NCBI RefSeq assembly: GCF_020667895.1
Contig: NZ_JAFMPS010000006.1
Span: 121,589-185,588 of the forward strand
From: Alcanivorax sp. 1008
GTDB lineage: Bacteria > Pseudomonadota > Gammaproteobacteria > Pseudomonadales > Alcanivoracaceae
Direction: 5' to 3'
DNA length: 64,000 nt
This document shows, piece by piece, positions 35,838 through 47,274 of this stretch. The notes below the pieces were generated by a model. That model worked only from the letters and a program-made list of their open reading frames with translations. It ran no database searches and was not told where the DNA came from. A program made the position numbers and the translations under genes. Position 1 is the first letter of the stretch, and every line of letters starts with the position of its first letter.

Positions 35838-37763
35838 ATGGGTAAGATCATCGGTATTGATCTGGGTACCACCAATTCCTGTGTTGCCGTGATGGAGGGC
35901 GACAAGGTCAAGGTTCTGGAAAACAGCGAGGGTGCACGCACTACGCCGTCCATCGTTGCCTACGCAGACGATAATGAAGTGCTGGTAGGTCAGTCCGCCA
36001 AGCGTCAGGCCGTCACCAACCCAACCAATACCCTGTTTGCGGTGAAGCGTCTCATTGGCCGCCGTTTTTCTGACGATGTCGTGCAAAAAGATATCGAGAT
36101 GGTTCCCTATAAAATCGTCAAGGCTGATAACGGTGACGCCTGGGTTCAGGCTCGTAACGAAAAGCTGGCTCCGCCACAAATTTCAGCTCAAGTGCTAAAG
36201 AAGATGAAGAAAACCGCTGAGGATTACCTCGGCGAGAAAGTCACCGAAGCGGTGATTACCGTGCCGGCCTATTTTAATGATGCACAGCGTCAGGCCACCA
36301 AAGATGCAGGTCGTATTGCAGGCCTGGAAGTAAAGCGCATTATCAATGAGCCGACTGCAGCTGCTCTGGCCTACGGCATGGACAAGACAGATGGCAAGGA
36401 CCGCAAGATTGCGGTTTATGACCTCGGTGGCGGTACGTTTGACGTGTCGATCATTGAAATTGCCGACGTTGATGGCGAGAAGCAGTTCGAAGTGTTGTCC
36501 ACTAATGGCGACACCTTCCTGGGTGGTGAAGACTTTGATTTGCGTCTGATCAACTTCCTCGCTGACCAGTTCAAGAAGGACACTGGCATTAATCTTTCCG
36601 GTGATGCGCTGGCCATGCAGCGTCTCAAAGAGGCAGCGGAAAAGGCCAAGATCGAGCTGTCTTCCAGCGAGCAGACTGAAGTGAATTTGCCGTACATTAC
36701 CGCCGACTCTTCCGGCCCGAAACACTTGGTGGTCAAGTTGACCCGCGCCAAGCTCGAGTCGCTGGTGGAAGATCTGGTTAGCAAGTCGCTTGAGCCATGC
36801 AAAATTGCCTTGACTGATGCCGGCGTTAAAACCTCTGACATCACCGATGTGATCCTGGTTGGTGGTCAGACCCGTATGCCGCTGGTGCTGAAAAAAGTTG
36901 CGGAGTTTTTTGGCAAAGAGCCGCGTCGCGATGTCAACCCTGATGAGGCCGTTGCTATCGGTGCTGCACTGCAGGGTGCAATCATGTCTGGTGACGTGAC
37001 TGATGTGCTGCTGCTTGACGTCACTCCGCTGACCCTCGGTATCGAAACCATGGGCGGAGTGATGACTTCGATCATTGATAAGAACACCACCATTCCGACC
37101 AAAGCGTCGCAGGTATTCTCGACGGCGGCTGATAATCAGACTGCAGTGACCGTGCATGTCCTTCAGGGTGAGCGTAAACAGGCGAGCCAGAACAAATCGC
37201 TGGGTCAGTTCAATCTGGAAGATATTCCGGCTGCGCCGCGCGGTATGCCACAGATTGAAGTGACCTTCGATATTGACGCTAACGGCATTTTGCATGTCAG
37301 CGCGAAGGATAAGGCTACCGGCAAGGAGCAGACCATTCAGGTGAAAGCTAACTCCGGTCTGTCTGATGAGGAAGTCGACAAGATGGTCAGTGATGCCGAA
37401 GCTCATGCTGAGGAAGACCGCAAGTTTGAGCAGCTGGTACAGGCCCGCAATCAGGGTGATCATCTTCTGCATTCGACCCGCAAGATGCTGGAAGAAGCTG
37501 GTGACAAGGCCAATGATGACGAGAAAAACGCCATCAATAGCGCTTTGGAGGAACTGGAGACTGCTCTGAAAGGCGGTGATTCGGAAGAGATTGAAGCCAA
37601 GACCAAGGCGGTAGCAGATGCCTCCGGCGCTCTGGCGCAGCGTCTCTATGCCGAGTCTGCCCAGCAGGGCCAGCCCGCCGCTGACGACGGTGCCGGTGCA
37701 GCTGCGGCTGACGATGTTGTCGATGCAGAGTTTGAGGAAGTGAAGGACGACAACAGCAAGTAA
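35838..37763 (+). CDS. dnaK: Chaperone protein DnaK (Hsp70)
   Basis: 641 residues from ATG 35838, with AAAGGAG upstream. ATPase domain motifs: [40 protein letters not shown] and VGGQTRMP. Substrate-binding domain about 390-510, helical lid after that, and the acidic C-terminus ends [14 protein letters not shown]. It folds and refolds client proteins with DnaJ and GrpE. The sigma-32 promoter at 35738 precedes it. Confidence 0.98.
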   Translation: MGKIIGIDLGTTNSCVAVMEGDKVKVLENSEGARTTPSIVAYADDNEVLVGQSAKRQAVTNPTNTLFAVKRLIGRRFSDDVVQKDIEMVPYKIVKADNGDAWVQARNEKLAPPQISAQVLKKMKKTAEDYLGEKVTEAVITVPAYFNDAQRQATKDAGRIAGLEVKRIINEPTAAALAYGMDKTDGKDRKIAVYDLGGGTFDVSIIEIADVDGEKQFEVLSTNGDTFLGGEDFDLRLINFLADQFKKDTGINLSGDALAMQRLKEAAEKAKIELSSSEQTEVNLPYITADSSGPKHLVVKLTRAKLESLVEDLVSKSLEPCKIALTDAGVKTSDITDVILVGGQTRMPLVLKKVAEFFGKEPRRDVNPDEAVAIGAALQGAIMSGDVTDVLLLDVTPLTLGIETMGGVMTSIIDKNTTIPTKASQVFSTAADNQTAVTVHVLQGERKQASQNKSLGQFNLEDIPAAPRGMPQIEVTFDIDANGILHVSAKDKATGKEQTIQVKANSGLSDEEVDKMVSDAEAHAEEDRKFEQLVQARNQGDHLLHSTRKMLEEAGDKANDDEKNAINSALEELETALKGGDSEEIEAKTKAVADASGALAQRLYAESAQQGQPAADDGAGAAAADDVVDAEFEEVKDDNSK

Positions 37764-37857
37764 TCTGCTGTCAGGCGTCTGACGTCCGACAACTGACTCA
37801 CCACGCCGGGCTCGCCCCGGCGTCGTGCCGATAGGCGAACAGGAAATGACTGACACC

Positions 37858-38982
37858 ATGTCCAAGCGCGATTATTACGAAGTCCTCGGCGTGAGCCGTG
37901 AAGCCGACGCCGATGCGTTGAAAAAAGCTTATCGTCGCCTGGCGATGAAGTATCACCCGGATCGTAATCCCGACAATGCCGAGGCGGAGGAAAAGTTCAA
38001 GGAGGCCAAGGAGGCCTACGAAATCTTGAACGATGCCGATAAGCGGGCTGCCTACGACCGTTTCGGCCATGCTGGTGTGGACGGTCAAGCGGCTGGCGGT
38101 GGCGCTCACGGTGCTGGCGGTTTCGGAGATATTTTTGGTGATATTTTCGGAGATATTTTTGGCGGGGCTGGCGGTGGTCGACGTCGCGGGCCGAGTCGCG
38201 GTGCAGATCTGCGCTACACCCTGGAAATTGATCTGGAGCGCGCGGTAAAAGGGACCAACGAGAAAATTCGCGTGCCGACATGGGCAACCTGTGACAGCTG
38301 TGAAGGCAGCGGTGCACAAGGTTCTGAAAAGCCCACTGGCTGCCCGACCTGTGGTGGAGTGGGCCAGGTGCGCATGCAGCAGGGTTTCTTTACCGTGCAA
38401 CAGGCCTGCCCCACTTGCCGTGGCAGCGGTACCATCATCAAGAACCCATGCAAGAAGTGTCATGGTCAGGGTCGAGTGCAAAAGACCAAGACTCTGTCCG
38501 TGTCCATCCCGGCCGGTGTCGATACCGGCGATCGCATCCGTCTGGCGGGCGAGGGTGAGGCGGGCCAGAATGGCACGCCGGCAGGTGATCTGTATGTGCA
38601 GATATCTGTGCTGGAGCATGAAATCTTCCAGCGAGACGGCAGCGACTTGTACTGCGAAGTGCCCGTTTCGTTTGTCGACGCGGCCCTTGGCGGGGAGCTT
38701 GAGGTGCCGACTATCGATGGCAGGGTCAAGCTGAAGGTGCCAGCGGAGACGCAGACCGGAAAGCTGTTCAGGCTACGCGGAAAGGGCGTTACCTCCGTAC
38801 GAGGTGGTCCAGCTGGTGATCTGATGTGCCGCATTGTGGTGGAGACGCCGGTGGGTCTGAGCAGTGAGCAGAAAGAGTTACTGCGCCAGTTTCAGGCATC
38901 AATGAGTAGTGAGGATTCTCGACATAACCCCCGTAAAACAAGCTGGTTTGAAGGTGTAAGACGTTTTTTTGATGGCTTTTGA
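37858..38982 (+). CDS. dnaJ: Chaperone protein DnaJ (Hsp40)
   Basis: 374 residues from ATG 37858 ([11 protein letters not shown]). An ATG four codons earlier is possible. J domain with the HPD motif in YHPDRNPD, then a glycine/phenylalanine linker that contains a threefold repeat of GDIF. The zinc-finger region has four CxxCxGxG units ([32 protein letters not shown]), and the C-terminal client domain follows. It brings clients to DnaK and stimulates its ATPase. It lies 94 bases after dnaK and is probably in the same transcript. Confidence 0.97.
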   Translation: MSKRDYYEVLGVSREADADALKKAYRRLAMKYHPDRNPDNAEAEEKFKEAKEAYEILNDADKRAAYDRFGHAGVDGQAAGGGAHGAGGFGDIFGDIFGDIFGGAGGGRRRGPSRGADLRYTLEIDLERAVKGTNEKIRVPTWATCDSCEGSGAQGSEKPTGCPTCGGVGQVRMQQGFFTVQQACPTCRGSGTIIKNPCKKCHGQGRVQKTKTLSVSIPAGVDTGDRIRLAGEGEAGQNGTPAGDLYVQISVLEHEIFQRDGSDLYCEVPVSFVDAALGGELEVPTIDGRVKLKVPAETQTGKLFRLRGKGVTSVRGGPAGDLMCRIVVETPVGLSSEQKELLRQFQASMSSEDSRHNPRKTSWFEGVRRFFDGF

Positions 38983-39090
38983 GACATTTGCCGGATTGTT
39001 GCTATTAGTCTCACTGCTATAGTCGTCCCCCACTGAGTTGTCCGCCTGCTGGCGGGCAACCTGACGAATAACAACAACAGGTTTTCGGGG

Positions 39091-40248
39091 ATGAGACGGA
39101 TACTCGCCAGCGCGCTTGTCATTTGCGCCAGTCTGCCATTGTTCTGTATTGCTTCGCCGGGTGATGAGGCCCGCCAGAGAGCCATTGCCACTTTCGATCA
39201 GAAGGATGGGGCGAAAATCGTCATTGATCCTCTGGTGGTGGAGGGTGAATGGGAGAAAGCGCCGTTCGATCCTCTGCCCTTTACCTACACCTTCGATGAA
39301 ATCCGCGAAAAATGGCCACACCTGATGCGTGGCCTGAAGATTGCTTTCCCGTCTGCCGAGTACCTGCGAGAGCGCTATACCCGCTTTCCGGATCTGATGC
39401 GTCAGCTGGGGTATCAGGATGCGGATTGGGAAATGCATAGCCTGAATGTTTTGGAAGTCTGGCAGGCATTTTTCCGCGGCGACTTTCGTAAGGCCCGTGA
39501 TCTGGGTATTCGCTATGGTGGTTATGCGGAGGTGCCGGGAGTGTTTGCCCAGCTGATGCAGGCCATGTACCTGACGCGTACCGATTCTGCCAAGCAGATG
39601 CTGCTGCAGGACGCTATCGACCGTATTCAGGCCTATGCCCAAGCGCAGCCATTCCTGCCCGGGGAGGAGGAATTTCATAAGGACTACGTAATCTTCCGGC
39701 TCGGTTTTGCCTATGCGGTCGGTCGCCTGGCAGAGGACGTGCCGGTACCGGTGATGCTTGCCAACGGATATGCGCCGATGGTGATTAATGCAGCCAATGA
39801 GGCTATGGCAGTGGACCCGGATCACGCTCTGTCGCTGGCGCTTAATGCGGCCTTTGACGCCAATGTAATTCGCCGGGTGGGTAAAGCCGCTGGGCGTATG
39901 ACGTTCAACGCCCAGCCAGTTAATGCCGGTGAGATTTTTGGCCGGGCTGTGGAGCTGGCCGGGGATATGGCTATCGTCCGCTACGAATATGCCAACAGCC
40001 TGCTGTATATGGAGCAGACCAAAGAGACCGATGAGGCTATTCGTCAGCTTGAGGCGGCGGTTGCCTCGGAGCCATCCTATAGCATGGAGGCACTGGACCG
40101 TCTGTATGCGCAGAAGCGCCTGCAGGAGGTGCAGGCCCTGCAGGCCAGTGGTTCCAGCTTCCGCAGCTTTGATCGGGCGCGTCGCAAGCACATGGAGCGT
40201 AGTGGCGATAATCTATATTGCGTGCTCCTGCCGCCGTTTCAGATTTGA
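39091..40248 (+). CDS. Exported hypothetical protein with helical repeats
   Basis: 385 residues with a signal peptide (RRILASALVICASLPLFCIA). The mature part is mostly helical: repeated segments around 95-360 look like TPR-type helical pairs (for example LALNAAFDANVIRRVG and EAIRQLEAAVASEPSYSMEALDRLY in pieces). No enzyme motif is visible. It overlaps the convergent deaminase end by ten bases. I do not recognise a named family. A role as a periplasmic scaffold or secreted binding protein is only a guess. Confidence 0.65.
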   Translation: MRRILASALVICASLPLFCIASPGDEARQRAIATFDQKDGAKIVIDPLVVEGEWEKAPFDPLPFTYTFDEIREKWPHLMRGLKIAFPSAEYLRERYTRFPDLMRQLGYQDADWEMHSLNVLEVWQAFFRGDFRKARDLGIRYGGYAEVPGVFAQLMQAMYLTRTDSAKQMLLQDAIDRIQAYAQAQPFLPGEEEFHKDYVIFRLGFAYAVGRLAEDVPVPVMLANGYAPMVINAANEAMAVDPDHALSLALNAAFDANVIRRVGKAAGRMTFNAQPVNAGEIFGRAVELAGDMAIVRYEYANSLLYMEQTKETDEAIRQLEAAVASEPSYSMEALDRLYAQKRLQEVQALQASGSSFRSFDRARRKHMERSGDNLYCVLLPPFQI

Positions 40249-40835
40249 GCTGGGCCCAATGGCCGGGCGTTATAGATAACCCCTTGGTGGTTCAGATAGT
40301 CCCTTAATATCTGGCGACCCTCTTCGCGGAGCATTGGGCCGGAAACGCGAATCCCGCGCTCGGTTAGTTGCTGCCGCCACTCTCGGGTTATCGGCCCCTC
40401 ATCGAAGCCAATTTGCTCCACATCTTCCCGGGTGGAGGAAAATACCAGCTGTTGTATACCGCTCCAGGCGATGGCCCCGAGGCACATAGTGCATGGTTCG
40501 CTGGAGCTCACCAGTACGCAGGGTCGATCTATCAGGGTGTAATTGCCGATCTTCTGTTGGGCCAGCGAGAGCGCCTGAAGCTCCGCATGGGCGGCTGCGC
40601 AGTGATTGCTTACTACCGTGTTAACTGCTGTAGATATAAGCTCTCCTGTGTCCAGAGCATAGACTGCTGCGGCAAATGGGCCGCCGCTGTCATGTGCTAT
40701 GGTCAGCGCTGCCAGCGCCAGCACCGCCTGTAACCGACTCTGGTCATCGGTGGGTTTTGGTCGCTGTTTCTGTGCTTTAAGCCACTCGTCGGCAAGCCGG
40801 TCGGGCTGGATCAGGCGAATCTCGTTTGCTGTCAT
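40239..40835 (-). CDS. Nucleoside deaminase (cytidine deaminase superfamily)
   Basis: 198 residues from ATG 40835. Zinc site motifs are HAELQAL (HAE) and SSEPCTMCLGAI (PCxxC). The fold is that of guanine deaminase and tRNA adenosine deaminase-like proteins, but the N-terminal 40 residues and the insertion around GGPFAAAVYALDTGEL are not those of TadA. The likely substrate is a free base or nucleoside. A longer start at 40862 exists without a ribosome-binding site. It is divergent from dapB with 80 bases between them. Confidence 0.78.
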   Translation of the reverse strand: MTANEIRLIQPDRLADEWLKAQKQRPKPTDDQSRLQAVLALAALTIAHDSGGPFAAAVYALDTGELISTAVNTVVSNHCAAAHAELQALSLAQQKIGNYTLIDRPCVLVSSSEPCTMCLGAIAWSGIQQLVFSSTREDVEQIGFDEGPITREWRQQLTERGIRVSGPMLREEGRQILRDYLNHQGVIYNARPLGPAQI

Positions 40836-40906
40836 GTTTCTCTGCCGTCCGGGGTTATTCATCGGGCTGTGACCCGATACACTAGCGCACCTTTTCCTGC
40901 AGGTGA

Positions 40907-41713
<807 letters not shown>

Positions 41714-41748
41714 CTGCCATCCCTGCGTGTTAATCAGCCTTTTTACCC

Positions 41749-41777
41749 GTGACATGGCGAGGGGCAGTCCCTACAAT
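41749..41777 (+). promoter_or_regulatory. Sigma-70 promoter for carAB
   Basis: GTGACA, 17-base spacer, TACAAT, five of six bases matching at each box. Transcription would start near 41784, giving a leader of about 125 nt that contains a terminator hairpin. Confidence 0.65.
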
Positions 41778-41815
41778 ACGCACCCGCCCAAGGGTCTATC
41801 CGGCCTGCGCCAAGA

Positions 41816-41878
41816 ATGACAAAAAAGCGAGATGGAGCAGTCCATCTCGCTTTTTTGCACGTACGCGCGGCTCGCTGA
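41816..41878 (+). CDS. Possible 20-codon carAB leader peptide
   Basis: ATG 41816 opens a 20-residue frame (beginning [13 protein letters not shown], ending RAAR) that runs across the whole attenuator hairpin and stops 32 bases before carA. A frame spanning the terminator is the arrangement used by pyrimidine-controlled attenuators such as E. coli pyrBI. No good ribosome-binding site is visible, and the hairpin symmetry partly dictates the codons, so chance is possible. Confidence 0.3.
   Translation: MTKKRDGAVHLAFLHVRAAR
41821..41857 (+). terminator. Attenuator-like terminator in the carAB leader
   Basis: AAAAAAGCGAGATGGA, loop GCAG, then the exact complement TCCATCTCGCTTTTTT. The 16-bp perfect stem is followed by a T-run. 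It lies between the carAB promoter and carA, so it can stop transcription before the coding region. It could also terminate dapB. Confidence 0.75.
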
Positions 41879-41909
41879 TCCTGCTCTGAATCACACACTG
41901 GAGGTTGCC

Positions 41910-43037
41910 TTGACGGTCCCGGCCCTACTCGCACTGGAAGACGGCAGCATCTTTCGCGGCGTCGCTATTGGTGCAACCGGTGAAGCGGTGGGTGAGGTGG
42001 TTTTCAACACCGCACTAACTGGCTACCAGGAAATCCTGACTGATCCCTCCTATGCCGCGCAGATGGTCACCCTGACCTATCCCCATATCGGCAATGTCGG
42101 CGTTAACGCCGAGGATGAGGAATCTAGCCGGGTGTGGGCGAAAGCCCTGATTATTCGTGATGCTTCCATGGTGGCATCCAACTTCCGCTCGCAGGAGTCC
42201 CTGTCGGACTATCTCAAGCGCCATAATGTGGTTGGCATTGCCGATATTGATACCCGACGCTTGACCCGCATACTGCGCGAAAAAGGCGCCCAGAACGGTT
42301 GCATCATTGCCGGCGAAAGCATTGATGAAGCTAAAGCTCTGGCGGCCGCCAAAGGCTTTCCCGGCTTGAAGGGCATGGATCTGGCTAAAGAGGTATCAGT
42401 CGATCAGGCCTATCAGTGGACTGAAGGAAGTTGGCAGCTCGGCAAGGGCCATATCACCCCGACTGAGACCCCCTTTCACGTGGTGGCCTATGACTACGGC
42501 GTCAAGCGCAACATTCTGCGCATGCTGGCAGACCGTGGCTGTCGCCTGACCGTGGTGCCGGCACAAACTCCGGCCAGCGAAGTGTTGGCAATGAAGCCGG
42601 ATGGCGTGTTCCTGTCCAATGGTCCGGGCGATCCGGCTCCCTGTGATTACGCCATTGAAGCGATCAAAGTGATTGTTGATAGCGGCCTGCCGGTGTTCGG
42701 TATTTGCCTGGGACACCAGCTGCTGGCACTGGCCAGCGGCGCGGAAACCGGAAAGATGAAGTTTGGTCACCATGGCGCCAACCACCCGGTGAAGGATCTG
42801 GATCGCAACGTGGTGATGATCACCAGCCAGAACCACGGCTTTGCCGTGCTTGAGACGGGCCTGCCGGCAAATCTGCGAGCCACTCATGTGTCGCTGTTTG
42901 ACGGTTCGCTGCAGGGCATTCACCGCACCGACAAGCCGGCATTCAGCTTCCAGGGTCATCCGGAAGCGAGTCCCGGCCCGCATGATGCGGCGCCACTGTT
43001 TGACCATTTTATCGAGCTGATGGAAGCGGCCAAATAA
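41910..43037 (+). CDS. carA: Carbamoyl-phosphate synthase small subunit CarA
   Basis: 375 residues starting with TTG 41910, which has GGAGG five bases upstream. E. coli carA also starts with TTG. The ATG at 41832 lies in the attenuator hairpin and is rejected. N-terminal domain [21 protein letters not shown]-terminal class I amidotransferase with the catalytic cysteine in [12 protein letters not shown] and the His-Glu in [13 protein letters not shown]. It releases ammonia from glutamine and feeds it to CarB for arginine and pyrimidine synthesis. Confidence 0.96.
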   Translation: MTVPALLALEDGSIFRGVAIGATGEAVGEVVFNTALTGYQEILTDPSYAAQMVTLTYPHIGNVGVNAEDEESSRVWAKALIIRDASMVASNFRSQESLSDYLKRHNVVGIADIDTRRLTRILREKGAQNGCIIAGESIDEAKALAAAKGFPGLKGMDLAKEVSVDQAYQWTEGSWQLGKGHITPTETPFHVVAYDYGVKRNILRMLADRGCRLTVVPAQTPASEVLAMKPDGVFLSNGPGDPAPCDYAIEAIKVIVDSGLPVFGICLGHQLLALASGAETGKMKFGHHGANHPVKDLDRNVVMITSQNHGFAVLETGLPANLRATHVSLFDGSLQGIHRTDKPAFSFQGHPEASPGPHDAAPLFDHFIELMEAAK

Positions 43038-43094
43038 GGCTGCTTGTGTCAGACATCCCGCCATGCGGGTTTGCAGAATTGACTGGTAGAGACC

Positions 43095-46000
43095 ATGCCG
43101 AAAAGAACTGATATCCAGAGCATCCTCATCATCGGCGCCGGCCCGATCGTTATTGGTCAGGCCTGTGAGTTTGACTACTCCGGAGCCCAGGCCTGCAAGG
43201 CGCTGCGCGAGGAAGGCTACCGCGTTATTCTGGTGAATTCGAACCCGGCCACCATCATGACCGACCCGGCCATGGCGGATGCCACGTACATCGAGCCAAT
43301 CACCTGGCAGACGGTGGAAAAAATCATCGAGAAAGAAAAGCCGCACGCGCTGCTGCCGACCATGGGCGGCCAGACCGCGCTGAACTGCGCCCTTGATCTG
43401 GCCCGCCATGGTGTACTGGATAAGCACGGTGTGGAAATGATCGGCGCCAATGCCGACGCTATCGACAAGGCCGAAGACCGTCAGCGATTTGACAAGGCGA
43501 TGAAGTCGATTGGTCTGGAGTGCCCGCGCTCGGCCATCGCACATAGTATGGAAGAAGCTTTTCAGGTGCTTGATTCCATCGGCTTCCCCTGCATTATTCG
43601 GCCCAGTTTCACCATGGGTGGCTCGGGTGGCGGCATTGCCTATAACCGGGAGGAGTTTGAGGAAATCTGCCAACGTGGTCTGGATCTTTCGCCAACCAAA
43701 GAGTTGCTGATCGACGAATCGCTGCTTGGTTGGAAAGAGTATGAGATGGAAGTGGTCCGTGACAAAAAGGACAACTGCATCATCGTGTGCTCAATCGAAA
43801 ACTTTGACCCGATGGGTGTGCACACCGGCGATTCGATTACCGTTGCTCCGGCACAAACGCTGACGGACAAGGAATACCAGATCATGCGTAACGCCTCGTT
43901 GGCGGTGCTGCGTGAGATTGGCGTGGAGACTGGCGGATCCAACGTGCAGTTCGGTGTCTGCCCTGACACCGGTCGCATGGTGGTGATTGAAATGAACCCG
44001 CGTGTATCCCGTTCCTCGGCGCTAGCGTCGAAGGCCACTGGTTTCCCGATCGCCAAAGTGGCTGCCAAGCTGGCGGTGGGCTATACGCTGGACGAGCTAC
44101 AGAACGACATTACCGGCGGTAAGACTCCGGCTTCTTTTGAGCCCTCCATTGATTACGTGGTTACCAAGATTCCGCGCTTCAATTTTGAAAAATTTGCCGA
44201 AGCCGATCCGGTGCTGACCACGCAGATGAAATCGGTTGGTGAAGTGATGGCTATTGGCCGCAACTTTCAGGAGTCCATGCAGAAGGCACTGCGTGGGCTG
44301 GAAACCGATTCCACTGGTTTTGACCCAGCCCTTGACCCCGCGGATGGCGATATGCGCACGCAGGTTGCGCAGGCGCTGGCGACTCCCCGTCCGGATCGCA
44401 TTTGGGTGTTGGGTGATGCTTTCCGCGCCGGTTTTACTGTGGAAGAGCTGTATCAACTGACCAAGATTGACCACTGGTATTTGGTGCAGATTGAAGATCT
44501 TATTCGCGAAGAGCAGGTGTTGGCATCTTCCACCTACACGGAGCTGGATAGAGATACCCTGTATCGTCTAAAGCGCAAGGGCTTCTCTGATGCCCGTCTG
44601 GCCCGTCTGCTCGGTGTCAAAGAAGCGGATCTGCGTGCTCGTCGGCACGAGTTCGGCGTGCGTCCGGTATACAAACGTGTTGATACCTGCGCCGCGGAGT
44701 TTTCCACTGATACTGCCTACATGTACTCGACCTATGACGAAGAGTGCGAAGCGAAGCCGTCTGGCCGTGACAAGATAATGGTGCTGGGTGGCGGCCCTAA
44801 CCGGATTGGTCAGGGCATTGAGTTTGATTACTGCTGTGTACACGCCGCGCTGGCAATGCGCGAAGATGGTTACGAAACCATCATGGTTAACTGCAACCCG
44901 GAAACTGTGTCCACAGACTACGACACCTCCGATCGGCTGTTCTTCGAGCCGGTAACATTGGAAGACGTACTTGAAATTTGTCATATCGAGAAGCCGAAGG
45001 GTGTCATCGTCCAGTACGGTGGTCAGACGCCGCTGAAGCTTGCTCGCGCATTGCAGGCCGCCGGTGTGCCGATTATCGGCACCAGTCCTGATGCAATTGA
45101 CGAAGCAGAGGATCGCGAGCGTTTCCAGCAGATGGTTAATAAGCTCGGCTTGAAACAGCCGCCGAACCGAACTGCCCGTAGCATCGAAGATGGTGTGCGA
45201 CTGGCGGCTGAGATCGGCTATCCGCTGGTGGTGCGCCCCTCCTATGTGCTGGGTGGCCGGGCCATGGAAATCGTCTATAACGAGGACGAGCTGCGTAACT
45301 ACATGAAGAACGCGGTAAAGGTTTCCAATGATTCACCTGTGTTACTGGATCGCTTTCTTGATGACGCCATTGAAACTGATGTGGATGCGGTGTCTGACGG
45401 TAAGGATGTAGTGGTTGGCGCGATCATGCAGCATATTGAGCAGGCCGGTGTGCACTCTGGCGACTCTGCTTGCTCGTTGCCTCCCTACGCGCTGGACGAA
45501 GGCTTGCAGAATGTTATGCGAGAGCAGTCAGCCGCCATGGCCCGAGAGCTGGGCGTCGTTGGCCTGATGAATGTCCAGTTTGCGGTAAAAGATGGTGAAG
45601 TTTATGTGCTTGAGGTGAACCCTCGTGCTTCGCGAACCGTGCCGTTCGTGTCCAAGTGTATCGGCGTGTCGCTGGCTAAGGTGGCGGCCCGTTGCATGGC
45701 GGGTACCAGTCTGGCGGAGCAGAACTTCACTAAGGAAATCGTACCGACCAACTTCCACGTCAAGGAAGCGGTGTTTCCGTTTGCCAAGTTCCAGAAAGTG
45801 GACCCCATTCTTGGGCCGGAAATGAAGTCTACCGGCGAGGTAATGGGGGTTGGGGCTACTTTTGCAGAAGCCTACGGCAAGGCGGCGCTGGGTGCAGGTG
45901 AGCGTATTCCACGCACTGGCACAGCGTTTGTTTCCGTGCGCGAGGTAGACAAGGCAGGTGCAGTTGAAGTGGCTCGCGAGTTGAGCAAGCTCGGCTTCAA

Positions 46001-46319
46001 GCTGGTGGCCACTCGCGGTACTGCAGCGGTTATTGAGGCGGCTGGCATTAGCGTTTCGCCGGTTAATAAGGTGCTGGAAGGTCGCCCCCATATCGTCGAT
46101 ATGATCAAGAATGGCGAGGTGGATTTGATCGTTAATACCACCGAGGGCAAGCAGGCAATCAGGGATTCGTTTGCCATTCGGCGCTCAGCGCTGCAGCGTA
46201 AGGTTTTCTATACCACCACCATCGCAGCCGCCAAGGCAGTGTGTCAGTCGTTGACCATTGATGGTGAAATTGAAGTGCGGCGCTTGCAGGACATGCACGC
46301 CGAGCTGGCAGGAGCATAA
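43095..46319 (+). CDS. carB: Carbamoyl-phosphate synthase large subunit CarB
   Basis: 1074 residues with two homologous ATP-grasp halves. Motifs: [21 protein letters not shown] near the start and a second copy [19 protein letters not shown] near residue 565, [17 protein letters not shown], and ending in a methylglyoxal-synthase-like allosteric domain (about 935-1074) with [12 protein letters not shown]. It joins ammonia, bicarbonate and two ATP into carbamoyl phosphate. greA follows 3 bases later. Confidence 0.98.
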   Translation: MPKRTDIQSILIIGAGPIVIGQACEFDYSGAQACKALREEGYRVILVNSNPATIMTDPAMADATYIEPITWQTVEKIIEKEKPHALLPTMGGQTALNCALDLARHGVLDKHGVEMIGANADAIDKAEDRQRFDKAMKSIGLECPRSAIAHSMEEAFQVLDSIGFPCIIRPSFTMGGSGGGIAYNREEFEEICQRGLDLSPTKELLIDESLLGWKEYEMEVVRDKKDNCIIVCSIENFDPMGVHTGDSITVAPAQTLTDKEYQIMRNASLAVLREIGVETGGSNVQFGVCPDTGRMVVIEMNPRVSRSSALASKATGFPIAKVAAKLAVGYTLDELQNDITGGKTPASFEPSIDYVVTKIPRFNFEKFAEADPVLTTQMKSVGEVMAIGRNFQESMQKALRGLETDSTGFDPALDPADGDMRTQVAQALATPRPDRIWVLGDAFRAGFTVEELYQLTKIDHWYLVQIEDLIREEQVLASSTYTELDRDTLYRLKRKGFSDARLARLLGVKEADLRARRHEFGVRPVYKRVDTCAAEFSTDTAYMYSTYDEECEAKPSGRDKIMVLGGGPNRIGQGIEFDYCCVHAALAMREDGYETIMVNCNPETVSTDYDTSDRLFFEPVTLEDVLEICHIEKPKGVIVQYGGQTPLKLARALQAAGVPIIGTSPDAIDEAEDRERFQQMVNKLGLKQPPNRTARSIEDGVRLAAEIGYPLVVRPSYVLGGRAMEIVYNEDELRNYMKNAVKVSNDSPVLLDRFLDDAIETDVDAVSDGKDVVVGAIMQHIEQAGVHSGDSACSLPPYALDEGLQNVMREQSAAMARELGVVGLMNVQFAVKDGEVYVLEVNPRASRTVPFVSKCIGVSLAKVAARCMAGTSLAEQNFTKEIVPTNFHVKEAVFPFAKFQKVDPILGPEMKSTGEVMGVGATFAEAYGKAALGAGERIPRTGTAFVSVREVDKAGAVEVARELSKLGFKLVATRGTAAVIEAAGISVSPVNKVLEGRPHIVDMIKNGEVDLIVNTTEGKQAIRDSFAIRRSALQRKVFYTTTIAAAKAVCQSLTIDGEIEVRRLQDMHAELAGA

Positions 46320-46321
46320 TT

Positions 46322-46798
46322 ATGCAACGCTTTCCCATGACCATTGAAGGTGCCAAGTCGCTGGAGGAAGAGCTGCAGCGACTGAAGACAATCGAGCGTC
46401 CGCGTATTTCCAAGGCTATTGCTGAGGCACGTGAGCATGGCGATCTCAAGGAAAATGCTGAATATCATGCCGCGCGTGAGGATCAGGGTTTTATTGAGGG
46501 GCGTATTGCAGATATTGAGGGCAAGCTGTCTGCCTCTCAGGTGATAGATATTCGCAGCATCCCCTACACCGGCAAGGTAGTGTTTGGCTGTACCGTGACG
46601 ATTATCAACGTCAACACGGATGAGAGTAAGACCTACCGGATCGTTGGCGACGACGAGGCAGATATCAAGCAGGGGCGAATCTCCGCAGGGTCACCCATTG
46701 CCCGTGGTTTGCTTGGCAAGATGGAAGGCGACTCGGTGGAAATCGATACTCCCGGCGGCATGGTCGAATACGAGATCGACAAGGTAGAGCATATCTGA
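46322..46798 (+). CDS. greA: Transcription elongation factor GreA
   Basis: 158 residues. N-terminal coiled coil (about 10-75) with the tip [22 protein letters not shown], where the acidic residues reach the polymerase active site. C-terminal domain ends [23 protein letters not shown]. It cleaves backtracked transcripts. The order carA-carB-greA with coupling at 46320 matches Pseudomonas. Confidence 0.96.
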   Translation: MQRFPMTIEGAKSLEEELQRLKTIERPRISKAIAEAREHGDLKENAEYHAAREDQGFIEGRIADIEGKLSASQVIDIRSIPYTGKVVFGCTVTIINVNTDESKTYRIVGDDEADIKQGRISAGSPIARGLLGKMEGDSVEIDTPGGMVEYEIDKVEHI

Positions 46799-46858
46799 GG
46801 TCTGGCCGGGCAGGCTCCCGAAGCCGGCAGCGTGTGCGCTGCCGCAACGGGGGGTGGA

Positions 46859-47173
46859 TCAGCGTGCTGAGAAACGCAGCAGGTTGGATAGCTTGGGGTT
46901 TGGCTTCTTTGCGGGCCGATACAGTATGGCAATCTTGCCGATCAGCTGTACCAGCTCACATTCGCCGGCTTCGCAAAGAGCTGTCACGATGCCATGCCGG
47001 TCTTCACGGCTTTCGGCATTTACCCGTACCTTGATCAATTCATGATCCTCCAGGCGCAGGTTTAGCTCCTCAATAAAGCTCTCGCTCAGGCCCTTGTCGC
47101 CGAGGATCAGGATGGCATTGAGGTGGTGGCCGATGGCTTTCAGGCGCTTCCGGTCCTGAGGGCTAAGGGGCAT
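46859..47173 (-). CDS. yhbY: YhbY-family CRM-domain RNA-binding protein
   Basis: 104 residues from ATG 47173, preceded by GGAG. CRM domain with LKAIGHHLNAILILGDKGLSESFIEEL and the GxxG-like loop ILGDKG. It binds 50S precursors and helps large-subunit maturation. It is divergent from rlmE, as in E. coli, and convergent with greA. Confidence 0.92.
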   Translation of the reverse strand: MPLSPQDRKRLKAIGHHLNAILILGDKGLSESFIEELNLRLEDHELIKVRVNAESREDRHGIVTALCEAGECELVQLIGKIAILYRPAKKPNPKLSNLLRFSAR

Positions 47174-47274
47174 GATGTTCTCCGCTAGGTTGCAGCCCGT
47201 GGTCAATGAGCAATGCGTTGGTTGAAAAGGGCGGCTATTCTAACTGTCACGAAGCAATCCCGATACGGTAACCG

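Noticed and set aside
36195..37865. 556-residue open frame antisense to dnaK
   Set aside because: Mirror frame of a highly expressed gene with strong codon bias. No domain and no ribosome-binding site. dnaK is certain.
39039..39062. Hairpin after dnaJ as terminator
   Set aside because: GTTGTCCGCC/GGCGGGCAAC forms a stem, but no T-run follows.
38899..40191. 430-residue open frame antisense to the exported protein at 39091-40248
   Set aside because: The plus-strand gene has a signal peptide and better composition. The minus frame has neither.
41832..41909. ATG at 41832 as carA start
   Set aside because: It lies inside the attenuator hairpin and adds a tail not found in CarA. The TTG at 41910 has a GGAGG at the right distance.
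42396..43673. 425-residue open frame antisense to carA/carB
   Set aside because: Spans two certain genes and has no motif. It is a codon-bias shadow.
46826..46845. GC-rich hairpin between greA and yhbY as terminator
   Set aside because: The stem GGCAGCG/CGCTGCC has no T-run on either side.
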